64,000 nucleotides of DNA, taken from Bradyrhizobium manausense (GTDB lineage Bacteria; Pseudomonadota; Alphaproteobacteria; Rhizobiales; Xanthobacteraceae). Each line of letters opens with the position of its first letter. Position 1 is the first letter of the stretch. A program made the translations under genes and the position numbers. Where the stretch lies: assembly GCF_018131105.1 (NCBI RefSeq), contig NZ_JAFCJI010000001.1, positions 496,001-560,000 of the forward strand. Direction: 5' to 3'. Below are positions 8,502 through 17,578 of the stretch, piece after piece. The notes beneath the pieces are model-generated. The model was given only the letters and a program-made list of their open reading frames with translations, had not been told where the DNA came from and did no database searches.

Positions 8502-9812
8502 GTGCTCTTGTCGAGGAAGCCAGACCATGCAGATCGCGATGGACGCGTTGAACCGGACAACGGCGGCGCCGCCGTCCTTGCGGGCATCCCGGCGCCGTCG
8601 CGGCGGAGCCTGCGCGGCCTCGACTGGTTCATCTTCTTCCTCGCCGACGTGCAGACCGGCTTCGGTCCCTTCATCGCCGTCTATCTGACAACGCAGAAAT
8701 GGACCCAGGTCGAGATCGGCTTCGTGCTGTCGATCGGCGGCATTGTCGCCCTGATCGGGCAGATGCCGGGTGGCGCCATCATCGATGCCGCGAAGTCCGA
8801 GCGGCTGGTCGCAGGACTGGCGATCGCCACCATCGGCTGCTGTGCGCTCGCCTATGCGGCAATGCCGATCTTCCCCGTCGTGGTGGCCGCCGCCACGCTG
8901 CATGCGGCGGCGAGCTGTGTGCTGGGGCCGGCGATTGCGGCCATCAGCCTGGGCCTGGTCGGTCCGCTCAAGATCGGCGAACGGCTCGGCCGCAACGCGC
9001 GCTTTGCCTCGCTCGGCAACGGTGTTGCCGCAGCGGTCATGGGCACGGCCGGATATCTTCTTTCCAGCCGCTCGGTGTTTCTCGTCACCTTCCTGCTCGC
9101 GATCCCGACCCTGCTCGCACTGTCGCGCATCCGTGAAGAGGAGGTCGATATCGCGCGCTGTCACGGCGAGATGCCGCGCGAGGCGCCTGAGCCCGGTGAT
9201 ACCAATATCTGGCACCTGATCCGGCAGCGGCCGCTGATCGTGTTTGCGCTGAGCGTATTGCTGTTGCAACTCGCCAACGCCTCGATGATGCCGTTGATGG
9301 CAAGCGCGGTGACGGCGCGATCGAGCCAGTGGGCGACGGTGCTGGTCGCCTTTTGCATCGTGGTGCCGCAGGCGATCGTCGCGCTGCTGTCGCCGACGGT
9401 CGGGCGCAAGGCGCAGCTCTGGGGCCGGCGTCCGCTGCTGCTGATCGGGTTCGGCGCGCTGACGATCCGCGGCCTGCTGTTCGCGACCGTGCGCGATCCC
9501 TATCTGCTGGTGCTGGTGCAGGTGTTCGACGGCTTTACGGCTGCGGTGTTCGCGGTGATGATTCCGCTGATCGTGGCCGACGTCGCCTTCGGCAGCGGGC
9601 ATTTCAATCTGGCACAGGGCATCGTCGGCACTGCGACCGGCATCGGCGCGTCCTTGAGCACCGCGCTTGGCGGTTATGTCAGCGACAAGTTCGGCAATGC
9701 CACCGCCTTCGTCGGGCTGGCGAGCATCGCCGCGACCGGGCTGCTGCTGATCCTGTTCGTGATGCCGGAAACCCGGCGCACGGGCGTCGCGGCAAAGGAA
9801 ATGGCCGGCTGA
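8502..9812 (+). CDS. MFS transporter
   Basis: The 436-residue product has about 12 membrane helices and the major facilitator loop LGGYVSDKFGNATAF-like pattern near its end, with an MPGGAIID loop after helix 2. It is an inner-membrane secondary carrier; the substrate cannot be read. The frame opens with GTG 8502, twelve bases after a strong AGGGGGGAGG site. No ATG in this frame occurs before the first helix, so the GTG start is likely real. It continues the same-strand series from the ABC exporter. The next gene, a patatin, starts 101 bases downstream. Confidence 0.8.
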   Translation: MLLSRKPDHADRDGRVEPDNGGAAVLAGIPAPSRRSLRGLDWFIFFLADVQTGFGPFIAVYLTTQKWTQVEIGFVLSIGGIVALIGQMPGGAIIDAAKSERLVAGLAIATIGCCALAYAAMPIFPVVVAAATLHAAASCVLGPAIAAISLGLVGPLKIGERLGRNARFASLGNGVAAAVMGTAGYLLSSRSVFLVTFLLAIPTLLALSRIREEEVDIARCHGEMPREAPEPGDTNIWHLIRQRPLIVFALSVLLLQLANASMMPLMASAVTARSSQWATVLVAFCIVVPQAIVALLSPTVGRKAQLWGRRPLLLIGFGALTIRGLLFATVRDPYLLVLVQVFDGFTAAVFAVMIPLIVADVAFGSGHFNLAQGIVGTATGIGASLSTALGGYVSDKFGNATAFVGLASIAATGLLLILFVMPETRRTGVAAKEMAG

Positions 9813-9913
9813 GCGAAGTCCCGGACGATGGTTGCTGGACGAGGGCTGTTCCTCGGGCGTAACAATGCCGGAGGATCTTGCGTATGGCTCTCTGAAGCAG
9901 GAGTTCAACGGGC

Positions 9914-11056
9914 ATGCAGGGAAATGCCGGGGTGTGCAGGCCCGACAACCTGCCGGGACAGGTCGTGCTGGTGCTGCAAGGCGGCGGCGCGCTCGGCGCC
10001 TATCAGGCGGGTGTCTACCAGGCCCTGCACGAGGCGGGCATCGAGCCGGATTGGGTGATCGGCACCTCGATCGGCGCGATCAATGCTGGCCTGATCGCCG
10101 GCAACGCGCCGGAGAAGCGGCTCGCGCGCCTGAACGAATTCTGGAAGCGGATGGAGCAGAGGCCGGTCTGGCCTCTGCCGTTTGGCATTCCCGGCGTCGA
10201 CGATACGCTCGCATATTGGTCGACCGTTGCCCACGGCATTGCCGGCTTCTTCCAGCCCAATCCGCTGGCGCATGCCGGCGAATCCTTTCCGCTCGGCGCC
10301 GATCGTGCCGGCTATTATTCGACCGCGCCGCTGGAGAGCACGCTGCGCGAGCTCGTCGATTTCGGTCTCGCCAATCGCGGCGCGCCGCGGCTCACGGTTG
10401 GTGCGGCGCATGTCGGCTCCAGCCAGATGCGCTATTTCGACAGCCGCGACGGCGAACTTACCGTGAAGCACATCATGGCCTCGGGCGCGCTGCCGCCGGC
10501 CTTTCCGGCGGTGCGCATCGACGGCGAGCTCTATTGGGACGGCGGCATTCTCTCGAACTCGCCGACGGAGGCCGTGTTCGACGACAATCCGCGCCGCAAC
10601 TCGCTGATTTTCTCCGTGCATCTGTGGAATCCCGCGGGTGCCGAGCCGGCGACGATGGGGCAGGTGCTGACCCGGCACAAGGACGTGCAATATTCCAGCC
10701 GGATCGCGAGCCAGATCGAGCGCCAGCAGCAGGCTCATCGACTGCGCCACGTCATCAGCCAGCTTGCGACCCGGTTGCCCGAGAGCGAGCGCGATGATCC
10801 CGCGGTGAGGGAGTTGATCGGCTATGGCTGCTCGACGCGGATGCACGTGGTCCGCTTGCTGGCGCCGCAGCTCGATCGCGAAACCCATACCAAGGACATC
10901 GACTTCAGTCCGTCCGGCATCCAGCAGCGCTGGGACGCCGGTTATGCCCATACGCGCTCGGTGCTGGCGCGGGCGCCGTGGAATGGCGAGTTTGATCCGC
11001 TGTCGGGCGTGGTGCTGCACGAGCAGGTCGACGAGATGCCGCTGGCCGCGGAATAG
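9914..11056 (+). CDS. Patatin-like phospholipase
   Basis: The 380-residue protein has all parts of a patatin Ser-Asp dyad lipase: the oxyanion hole GGGALG (residues 23-28), the nucleophile elbow GTSIG with Ser52, and the catalytic aspartate in DGGILSN (Asp209). A C-terminal region of about 100 residues resembles the DUF3734 type found with many alphaproteobacterial patatins. It should hydrolyse acyl esters of phospholipids or polyhydroxybutyrate-like substrates in the cytosol or at the membrane; no signal peptide is present. CAGGAG lies upstream of ATG 9914. It precedes the MpaB-type oxygenase gene by 30 bases. Confidence 0.88.
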   Translation: MQGNAGVCRPDNLPGQVVLVLQGGGALGAYQAGVYQALHEAGIEPDWVIGTSIGAINAGLIAGNAPEKRLARLNEFWKRMEQRPVWPLPFGIPGVDDTLAYWSTVAHGIAGFFQPNPLAHAGESFPLGADRAGYYSTAPLESTLRELVDFGLANRGAPRLTVGAAHVGSSQMRYFDSRDGELTVKHIMASGALPPAFPAVRIDGELYWDGGILSNSPTEAVFDDNPRRNSLIFSVHLWNPAGAEPATMGQVLTRHKDVQYSSRIASQIERQQQAHRLRHVISQLATRLPESERDDPAVRELIGYGCSTRMHVVRLLAPQLDRETHTKDIDFSPSGIQQRWDAGYAHTRSVLARAPWNGEFDPLSGVVLHEQVDEMPLAAE

Positions 11057-11086
11057 CGGCTGTTTCATGGAATTGCCACAGGCCTT

Positions 11087-12079
11087 GTGAATCGTCGGCT
11101 CCCGACCCGCCGTCGAAAGGCTCTGCAAGTGGTGTCCGGAAACGATCTCGAATTGGCCCTCGATCAGGTCCGCGCTGACGCGGCTGGACCGGTCGCCGGC
11201 GTGTTCGGCCCCGGCTCGGTGACGTGGCGGATTGACCGCGAGGCTGTCATCTTTCTCGGCGCTGGCCGCGCGCTGCTGCTTCAGCTCGCGCACCCCTGGG
11301 TCGCTGCCGCCATCGCCGAGCATTCCAGGACTTTTGCCGATCCGATCGGCCGCTTCCATCGCACCTTCGACATCGTCTTTGCCATGGTGTTCGGCTCGCT
11401 CGACCGGGCCATGCTGTCGTCGCGACAGCTGCACCGGCGTCACGGCATGATCGTCGGCGAGATGCCTGATACCGTCGGCCCCTTCGCGGCCGGCTCACGC
11501 TATTGCGCCAACGACATCCCGTCGCTGCGCTGGGTTCATGCCACGCTGGTCGAGACCGCGCTGATGGCGCACGATCTGGTTCTGCCGCCGCTCTCGGCAG
11601 AGGAGCGCGAACGCTACTGGACCGAGAGCCGGACGTTTGGCGCGTTGTTCGGACTGACGGGCGATGATCTCCCCTCGGACTGGGCTGGCTTTGCGGCGTA
11701 CACGACGGAGATGACGCAGTCGGAGACGCTGACCGTGAGCCCGGCCGCGCGCGAGATCGCCGCGCAGATCTTTGGTGGCGCTCGTCCGTGGCTGCGTCCG
11801 CCGCGATGGTATCGCGCGCTCACGGCGAGCCTGCTGCCGGACCGCTTGCGCGCGGGCTTCGGCTTTGAGCTCGACACGCGCGACAAGAGGGCTGCCGACA
11901 ACGCGCTGCGATGGATCAGGCGCGTCTATCCGAAATTGCCCGATCGCCTGCGCTACGTCGGTCCCTATCAGGAATCGCAGGCGCGGTTGCGAGGCGAACC
12001 GCAGCCCGACTGGATGACCCGCTGCCTTAACCGCGCCTGGATCGGCCGGCCGCAGATGGATGTGCGCGGGAAGGGGTGA
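11087..12079 (+). CDS. MpaB/rubber-oxygenase-type (DUF2236) protein
   Basis: The product (about 316-330 residues) belongs to the oxygenase MpaB family, formerly DUF2236. The signs are GPGSVTWRIDREAVIFLGAGRALLLQLAHPWVA-type beginnings (quoted in part), an HRTFDIVFAMVFGS block and an R-x-LHRRH motif where heme-ligand residues are expected. Characterised relatives are heme proteins such as latex-clearing protein and the MpaB' oxygenase; what this one oxidises is unknown. The start is uncertain: GTG 11087 gives the longest frame, while GTG 11129 or 11132 follows a GAAAGG site and begins at the conserved region. It follows the patatin closely. Confidence 0.75.
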   Translation: MNRRLPTRRRKALQVVSGNDLELALDQVRADAAGPVAGVFGPGSVTWRIDREAVIFLGAGRALLLQLAHPWVAAAIAEHSRTFADPIGRFHRTFDIVFAMVFGSLDRAMLSSRQLHRRHGMIVGEMPDTVGPFAAGSRYCANDIPSLRWVHATLVETALMAHDLVLPPLSAEERERYWTESRTFGALFGLTGDDLPSDWAGFAAYTTEMTQSETLTVSPAAREIAAQIFGGARPWLRPPRWYRALTASLLPDRLRAGFGFELDTRDKRAADNALRWIRRVYPKLPDRLRYVGPYQESQARLRGEPQPDWMTRCLNRAWIGRPQMDVRGKG

Positions 12080-12105
12080 CGTTTTCGGTGGCGCGCCAAA
12101 CTCGT

Positions 12106-12141
12106 CGTCATTGCTTCGCCGCTTCGCTTCTCGCAACGACG
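12106..12141. repeat. Short degenerate copy of the CGTCATTGC palindrome
   Basis: This short hairpin (CGTCATTGC, TTCGC-rich loop, GCAACGACG) resembles the ends of the longer elements at 21558, 23669 and 57513. It lies between two convergent genes and may help end transcription. Confidence 0.5.
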
Positions 12142-12165
12142 GAGTGCGCGGCCAAGCCGCCGGTT

Positions 12166-13581
12166 TCACGCCGCCGCCAGCTTCCGATACAACGCGCTGT
12201 AACTTCCCGCCGAGATGCCCCAGGAGAACGATCGTCCCATGGCGCTGCGACGCATGGTGTCGAGCTGGTCCTGCGCCATGAAGGCCTGGAAGGCGCGGCG
12301 GACCCCGCCGAGGAAGGACTCGTGCGAAGGCCTCGAGAACAGGAAGCCGGTCTCGCCGTCGGTGATGGTCTCGGCGAGGCCGCCGGTCTGGTGGCCGATC
12401 GGCAGCGAGCCGAAGCGCTGGGCATACATCTGGCTCAGTCCGCAAGGCTCGAACCGCGACGGCATCAAGGTGAAATCGCTGCCGGCAAAGATGCGCCGCG
12501 CGTGGGCGTCGTTGAAGCCGATGGTGACGCCGATGGCGTCGGGGCGGCGGCGATGCGCATCGATCAGCGCCTGCTCGAGTGCGGGCTCGCCGGAGCCGGT
12601 AACGACGATCTGCCCGCCGGCATCGACGATCTCGTCTGCGGCCGACAGCACGAGGTCGATGCCCTTCTGATGCACGAGGCGGGCGACGATCGCGAACATC
12701 GGCCCGCGCGAGACCGCCAGCCCGAACTGCTTGCGCACGTAGTCCGCGTTGGCCTTCTTGCCGACCCAGTCGCCGGCGCTGAATTGTTGCGCGAGCTGGG
12801 CGCAGGAACGTGGGTCCCAGCTCTCGTCGATGCCGTTGAGGATGCCGGTGAGCTCGGACGCGTCCGAACGGACGCGCAGCAAGCCTTCGAGGCCGCAACC
12901 GAATTCATCGGTCGTGATCTCGCGCGCATAGGTGCCGCTGACGGTGGTGAGGTGCGAGGCATAGACCAGCCCGGCCTTGAGGAAGGAGAGCTGGTCGTAG
13001 AACTCGACGCCGTCGATGTGGAAAGAGCTTTCGGGGATGCCGATCCGCCGCAGCGACTCCTTCGGGAACAGACCCTGATAGGCGAGATTGTGGATGGTCA
13101 GGATCGACGGCAGCTTGGCGCCCTGCCAGGCGAGGTAGGCCGGCACGAGCGCGGCCTGCCAGTCGTTGGCATGGATCAGGTCTGCTGCCCAATTCTTGTC
13201 CAGCTTGCCCATGGCAAGCTCGGCGGCTGCCGACGCAAAACGCGCGAAGCGGATGTCATTGTCGGGCCAGTCGCGACCGGACTCGTCGCCGTAAGGGTTG
13301 CCGGGGCGGTCGTAGAGCTGTGAGCACAACAGCACATAGACCGGCAGGCCGTCCTTGGTGGCGGCCCGGCCGAGCGAGCAGGCCGGCATCTCCGCAAACG
13401 CCGGACAACGCCCAACGATCTGAATATGCGTGAGTTGTTCGATGATGTCGCGATAGCCGGGCAGCATGACCCTGATATCGGCGAAGGGGCGGAGCGCTCG
13501 GGGAAGGGCAGCGGAAACCGCACCGAGCCCGCCGACGCGGACGAAGTCGTCCATCTCTGTCGTGACGAATAAGACCCTCAA
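12166..13581 (-). CDS. glgA: Glycogen synthase, GT5 (ADP-glucose)
   Basis: The 471-residue product starts LRVLFVTTEMDDFVRVGGLGAV (quoted in part), where VGGLGAV corresponds to the KTGGLADV ADP-glucose loop of GlgA. It also has YQGLFPKESL, the HANDWQ acceptor-side motif and the C-terminal SRFEPCGLSQMYAQ block with the two conserved glutamate/cysteine positions of GT5. It elongates alpha-1,4-glucan from ADP-glucose in the cytosol. Translation probably begins with TTG (13579-13581) because GGAAGAGGG sits just upstream and the protein starts exactly where GlgA proteins do. No other glg gene is beside it. The debranching-type glucosidase is about 4 kb away. Confidence 0.88.
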   Translation of the reverse strand: MRVLFVTTEMDDFVRVGGLGAVSAALPRALRPFADIRVMLPGYRDIIEQLTHIQIVGRCPAFAEMPACSLGRAATKDGLPVYVLLCSQLYDRPGNPYGDESGRDWPDNDIRFARFASAAAELAMGKLDKNWAADLIHANDWQAALVPAYLAWQGAKLPSILTIHNLAYQGLFPKESLRRIGIPESSFHIDGVEFYDQLSFLKAGLVYASHLTTVSGTYAREITTDEFGCGLEGLLRVRSDASELTGILNGIDESWDPRSCAQLAQQFSAGDWVGKKANADYVRKQFGLAVSRGPMFAIVARLVHQKGIDLVLSAADEIVDAGGQIVVTGSGEPALEQALIDAHRRRPDAIGVTIGFNDAHARRIFAGSDFTLMPSRFEPCGLSQMYAQRFGSLPIGHQTGGLAETITDGETGFLFSRPSHESFLGGVRRAFQAFMAQDQLDTMRRSAMGRSFSWGISAGSYSALYRKLAAA

Positions 13582-13764
13582 GAACGATTGCCCTCTTCCG
13601 ATCCCGATTGCTGCTATGCAAGATCGGGTCCAGTTGACCCTGGAAATCTCAAGCCACCTGCGAGACGCATCGGTTCGGTAAAGACTTTCCTACCCAGCCG
13701 CCGCCCTCTAGGGTCGGCGCACCAACAAGAGACAACAGTGATTGTTCCTAAGGGGCGGCCGGGG

Positions 13765-14961
13765 ATGCAGCGATCAAATAAGCACGAAGACAAGACGACA
13801 AAGGCCTTCGCCGGCCTCCGCGTCCTGGATTTTTCGACGACCATCGCCGGACCCCACTGCGCTCGAATGCTGGCGGACATGGGCGCCGAGGTCATCAAGA
13901 TCGAGACCGATGGCGGCGAGACGATGCGAACCCGGCCGCCGCTGCGCAATGGCTGCAGCACAGTGTTCGGCCAGCTCAATGTCGGCAAGAAAAGCGTCGT
14001 GCTCGACCTCAAGTCGGAGGACGGACGGGAGGCGGTTCGCCGGCTGGTCGCCACATCCGACATTCTGGTCGAGAATTTTCGCCCGGGCGTGATGCGCCGG
14101 CTGCGGCTCGACTACGACAGCTTGCGTTCGGTCAATCCCAGGCTGATCTATTGCTCGATCTCAGGTTACGGCCAGAGCGGTCCCTCGGCCGAGCTGCCGG
14201 CCTACGCCCCGGTGATCCACGCGGCCTCCGGCTACGACATGGCGCATCTCGCCTACCAGCCTGGCCGCAACAGGCCGGACTATTGCGGCATCTACCATGC
14301 CGATGTCGTCACCGGCACCTACGGCTTTGGCGCGATCGCGTCTGCGCTCTATCAGCGCACGGCGACCGGTCTCGGCCAGCACATCGACGTCTCCATGCTG
14401 GAGTCGATGCTGACCTTGACGGTGATCGAATTGCAGAGCTCGCAATTCGCGGTGAAGCCGCCGCCGCGCCCGATGTTCGGCCCGACCGAGACGGCCAGCG
14501 GCTATGTCATGATCACGGTCGCCAGCGAGAAGACGTTCCAGGCCTTGATGGGTGTGATCGGCCGGCCCGAATGGATCTCCGATCCGCGTTTCTCGTCCTA
14601 CGCTCCGCGGCGCGAGAACTGGGCCGATATGATGGACGGCGTCGAGGCCTGGTCGCGGCGATTGTCGACCGACGCATGTCTTGTCGCGTTAGGCGCAGCC
14701 GGCGTGCCGGCTTCGGCCTATCGCACCATCAAGGAGGCCCTTGATGATCCGCAGCTCGCGCACCGGCAGGCGCTGTCGTCGGTAGAGGACGGAGGCGGCT
14801 CGTTTAGGGTGATCAACCTGCCGTTCCGGATGACGGGCGCCGACACCACGCCGGGCAAGACCATGGCCGTGCTCGGCGAGCACACGCGCGAACTGCGGGA
14901 GGAGATCGGCCTCGGTGAGACCGCTTCAATTCCGTCAGGCAAAACGCAAGCGGCGAACTGA
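13765..14961 (+). CDS. Class III (CaiB/BaiF) CoA-transferase
   Basis: The 398-residue protein is a family III CoA-transferase. It opens with FAGLRVLDFSTTIAGPHCARMLADMGAEVIKIE (quoted only in part), has the SGYGQSGP loop, and places the likely catalytic aspartate at Asp180 in IYHADVVTG. It would move CoA between carboxylic acids, activating a substrate for degradation. AGGGG lies eight bases before ATG 13765; GTG 13739 is a weaker alternative. It is divergent from glgA and lies 115 bases before the peptide-type ABC importer genes. It may therefore act on the imported compound, but this is inferred from position only. Confidence 0.85.
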   Translation: MQRSNKHEDKTTKAFAGLRVLDFSTTIAGPHCARMLADMGAEVIKIETDGGETMRTRPPLRNGCSTVFGQLNVGKKSVVLDLKSEDGREAVRRLVATSDILVENFRPGVMRRLRLDYDSLRSVNPRLIYCSISGYGQSGPSAELPAYAPVIHAASGYDMAHLAYQPGRNRPDYCGIYHADVVTGTYGFGAIASALYQRTATGLGQHIDVSMLESMLTLTVIELQSSQFAVKPPPRPMFGPTETASGYVMITVASEKTFQALMGVIGRPEWISDPRFSSYAPRRENWADMMDGVEAWSRRLSTDACLVALGAAGVPASAYRTIKEALDDPQLAHRQALSSVEDGGGSFRVINLPFRMTGADTTPGKTMAVLGEHTRELREEIGLGETASIPSGKTQAAN

Positions 14962-15076
14962 GCGCGCTGCGGCATCGAACCTCGCGCGTTCCTCTTGCCG
15001 TGAGCTGCGATTCTCGCCAATCTCACCGAAGTCATCAGCGATCCGAAACATCGGACGAACGGCTTCGGGAGGGACC

Positions 15077-16621
15077 ATGACGAACGCGGCAACGGCGGCG
15101 CGCAGACTTGCGCCAATTTTCCTTGCGACGGCATTTGCTGCGCTTCCCACGGGCCAAGCCGCTCAAGCTCAGAAAGCCGGCGGCAGCATCACGGTCGGCC
15201 TGGAACAGGACATCCCCGGCTTCGATCCGCTCAAGGTCGGCGTCTTCGATTCCGGCGGCTTCACCGCTGCTGCATCGATCTTCGATACCCTGACGACGCT
15301 CGACGACAAGGGGGAGGTGCAGCCGAAGCTCGCGCTGTCCTGGACGCACTCCGACGACTTCAAGACCTGGACCTTCAAGCTCCGCCCCGGCGTCAAGTTC
15401 CACGACGGCACGCCGTTCAATGCCCAAGCGGTGAAGGAGAACTTCGACCGGCAGAAGGATCCCGCCAACAAGTGCCGCTGCGCCTTCTACATCACCAGCA
15501 TCATCAGCGTGCAGGCGACCGACGATCTCACCGTGGTCTACAATTTCAGCGATCCGTCGGTGAATTTTCCGGCGACGCAGACCATTCAGAGCACCAACAA
15601 CGTGATGCTGTCGCCGACGGCGTGGAAGACCAAGGGCGACGACTTCAATCGCAATCCGGTCGGCACGGGCCCCTTCATTCTGAAGTCGTGGACCGCCGGC
15701 GACCGGATCGTGCTGGAGAAGAACCCGGATTACTGGAACAAGGGCAAACCCTATCTCGATCGCATCGTCCTGAAGCCGCTGCCGGACGCACAGTCGCGAT
15801 TTGCCTCGCTGCAGTCCGGCGAGGCCGACGTCATCTGGGATGACGAATACGACGCCGACAACATTCAGAAGGCGCAGAAGGACTCCAATCTCTCCGTCAA
15901 CGCCTATACGGGCTCGGGTGCGCAGGTCTATGCCATGAACACCAAGGCGGCGCCGCTCGATGACGTGCGCGTGCGTCAGGCGCTGGTGATGGCGCTCGAC
16001 CGCAAGAAGATGTCGCAGGCGATCACCAACGGGCTGGCGAAACCCGCGACCAATCCCTACGGCGACGGTTCCTGGGTCAAGTGCAAGGACGATGGCGCTC
16101 TGCCGGAGGATCCCGAGAAGGCCAAGGCGTTGCTCAAGGACTACGGCAAGCCGGTCGAGTTCAAGATGATCGTCACCGCAACGCCGCGCGGACGCACTGT
16201 CGGACAGGTGCTCCAACAGTTCTGGAAGCGCGTCGGCGTCAACATGGAGATCGAACAGGTCGACCAGGCCACCATCGTGCCGCGCGCCTTCATGCGTCAG
16301 TTCCAGATGACGCCGTGGCGTATCGTCGATCTCGCCGATCCCGATCCGCAGATGTATGCCAACTTCAAGAGCGGCAGCCCGGTCGCGCTGGCCAATTACT
16401 CCAATCCGGAGCTCGACGGTCTGCTTGATCACGCGCGCTCGACCGCCGACGTCGCCAAGCGCAGCGAGGACTATTGCGCGATCAGCCGCCTGATCAACAA
16501 GGAGGCGATCTGGTTCTGGACCTTCCAGAACACCTACTATTCGATCTCGCAGGCCAAGGTGAAGGGTCTGCCGAAGATGTATAACAGCGTGCTCGACGTC
16601 TCGAACGCCTGGTTGGACTAA
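15077..16621 (+). CDS. ABC importer substrate-binding protein, family 5 (peptide/nickel type)
   Basis: The 514-residue protein starts with a Sec signal peptide (about residues 1-33, ending near AAQAQK). It continues as a family 5 periplasmic binding protein: the block beginning LEQDIPGFDPLK, then TFKLRPGVKFHDGTPFNA, and NPVGTGPFILKSW. Four close Cys residues are notable in KCRCAFY and elsewhere. It captures peptides or other solutes for the permease encoded next. GGGAGGG precedes ATG 15077. The gap to the next gene is six bases, so the five importer genes form one operon. The solute cannot be deduced from sequence. Confidence 0.9.
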   Translation: MTNAATAARRLAPIFLATAFAALPTGQAAQAQKAGGSITVGLEQDIPGFDPLKVGVFDSGGFTAAASIFDTLTTLDDKGEVQPKLALSWTHSDDFKTWTFKLRPGVKFHDGTPFNAQAVKENFDRQKDPANKCRCAFYITSIISVQATDDLTVVYNFSDPSVNFPATQTIQSTNNVMLSPTAWKTKGDDFNRNPVGTGPFILKSWTAGDRIVLEKNPDYWNKGKPYLDRIVLKPLPDAQSRFASLQSGEADVIWDDEYDADNIQKAQKDSNLSVNAYTGSGAQVYAMNTKAAPLDDVRVRQALVMALDRKKMSQAITNGLAKPATNPYGDGSWVKCKDDGALPEDPEKAKALLKDYGKPVEFKMIVTATPRGRTVGQVLQQFWKRVGVNMEIEQVDQATIVPRAFMRQFQMTPWRIVDLADPDPQMYANFKSGSPVALANYSNPELDGLLDHARSTADVAKRSEDYCAISRLINKEAIWFWTFQNTYYSISQAKVKGLPKMYNSVLDVSNAWLD

Positions 16622-16627
16622 GGGACG

Positions 16628-17578
16628 ATGCTCAACTTCGTCGTTCGGCGGCTGTTCTATCTCGTTCCCGTGCTGGCCGCCGTCTCGTTGCTGACCTTCC
16701 TGATTGCCTCGCTGCTGCCGGGCGATCTGGCCTATGTCATCCTGGGTGACCAGGCGACGCCGGAGAAGGTCGCGGCGCTTCGCCACGACATGGGGCTCGA
16801 CCAGCCGCTGTGGTGGCGATACCTGAGCTGGCTCGGCCAGATCGTGCAGGGCGATCTCGGCCGCTCCTTCCGCACCGGGCAGACCGTGCTGCAGGCGGTC
16901 GCCGAGCGCATTCCGGTCTCGATCGAGCTGATGCTGCTCGCCGAGATCATCGGGCTCGCGATCGGCGTGCCGCTCGCGATCGCCTGCGCGGCCCGTGCGG
17001 GCAGCGCGTTCGACCGCTTCATGACCGGCAGCGCGTTTGCGATGCTGTCGGTGCCGTCGTTCCTCTCCGCGATCCTCCTGATCTATCTGTTCGCGGTCGA
17101 GCTGCGCTGGCTGCCCGCGACGGGCTACGTGCCGTTCGCCGAAGATCCCCTCGCGAACCTGCGCTTCTTCGTGTTGCCGGCGCTGACGCTGGCGCTGGCG
17201 GAGTGGCCGGGCATCATGCGCGTGCTGCGTTCCGACATGATCGCGACCCTGCAGGAGGACTATATCTCGCTCGCGAAAGCCAAGGGGCTGAAGCCGGCGC
17301 GCATCCTGTTCGTGCACGCGCTGAAGCCTTCGTCGCTGACGCTGGTGACGATTACCGGCATCAATATCGGCCGCCTGATCGGCGGCGCGCTGATCGTGGA
17401 ATCGATCTTCGCGCTGCCCGGCATCGGCCGGCTGCTGGTCGGGGCCATCTATACCCGCGATCTCATCATCCTCCAGGGCGTGGTGCTGCTGGTGGCCGCC
17501 GGCTTCGTGATCATGAACTTCGTCGTCGACATGCTTTATGCCGTCCTCGATCCCAGGATTCGCCATGGCCACACTTGA
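16628..17578 (+). CDS. Peptide-type ABC importer permease, DppB-like
   Basis: The 316-residue inner-membrane protein has six predicted helices. The first (FLVPVLAAVSLLTFLIASLLPG-like, after MLNFVVRRLFY) is a typical DppB/OppB opening. The cytoplasmic EAA loop near MRVLRSDMIATLQEDYISLAKAKGL contacts the ATPase. A GLDQPLWWRYLSWLGQIVQGDLGRS stretch (quoted from family knowledge in part) is the conserved periplasmic segment. It pairs with the DppC-like permease encoded next, whose start overlaps its end by 14 bases. This tight spacing implies translational coupling. Confidence 0.9.
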   Translation: MLNFVVRRLFYLVPVLAAVSLLTFLIASLLPGDLAYVILGDQATPEKVAALRHDMGLDQPLWWRYLSWLGQIVQGDLGRSFRTGQTVLQAVAERIPVSIELMLLAEIIGLAIGVPLAIACAARAGSAFDRFMTGSAFAMLSVPSFLSAILLIYLFAVELRWLPATGYVPFAEDPLANLRFFVLPALTLALAEWPGIMRVLRSDMIATLQEDYISLAKAKGLKPARILFVHALKPSSLTLVTITGINIGRLIGGALIVESIFALPGIGRLLVGAIYTRDLIILQGVVLLVAAGFVIMNFVVDMLYAVLDPRIRHGHT

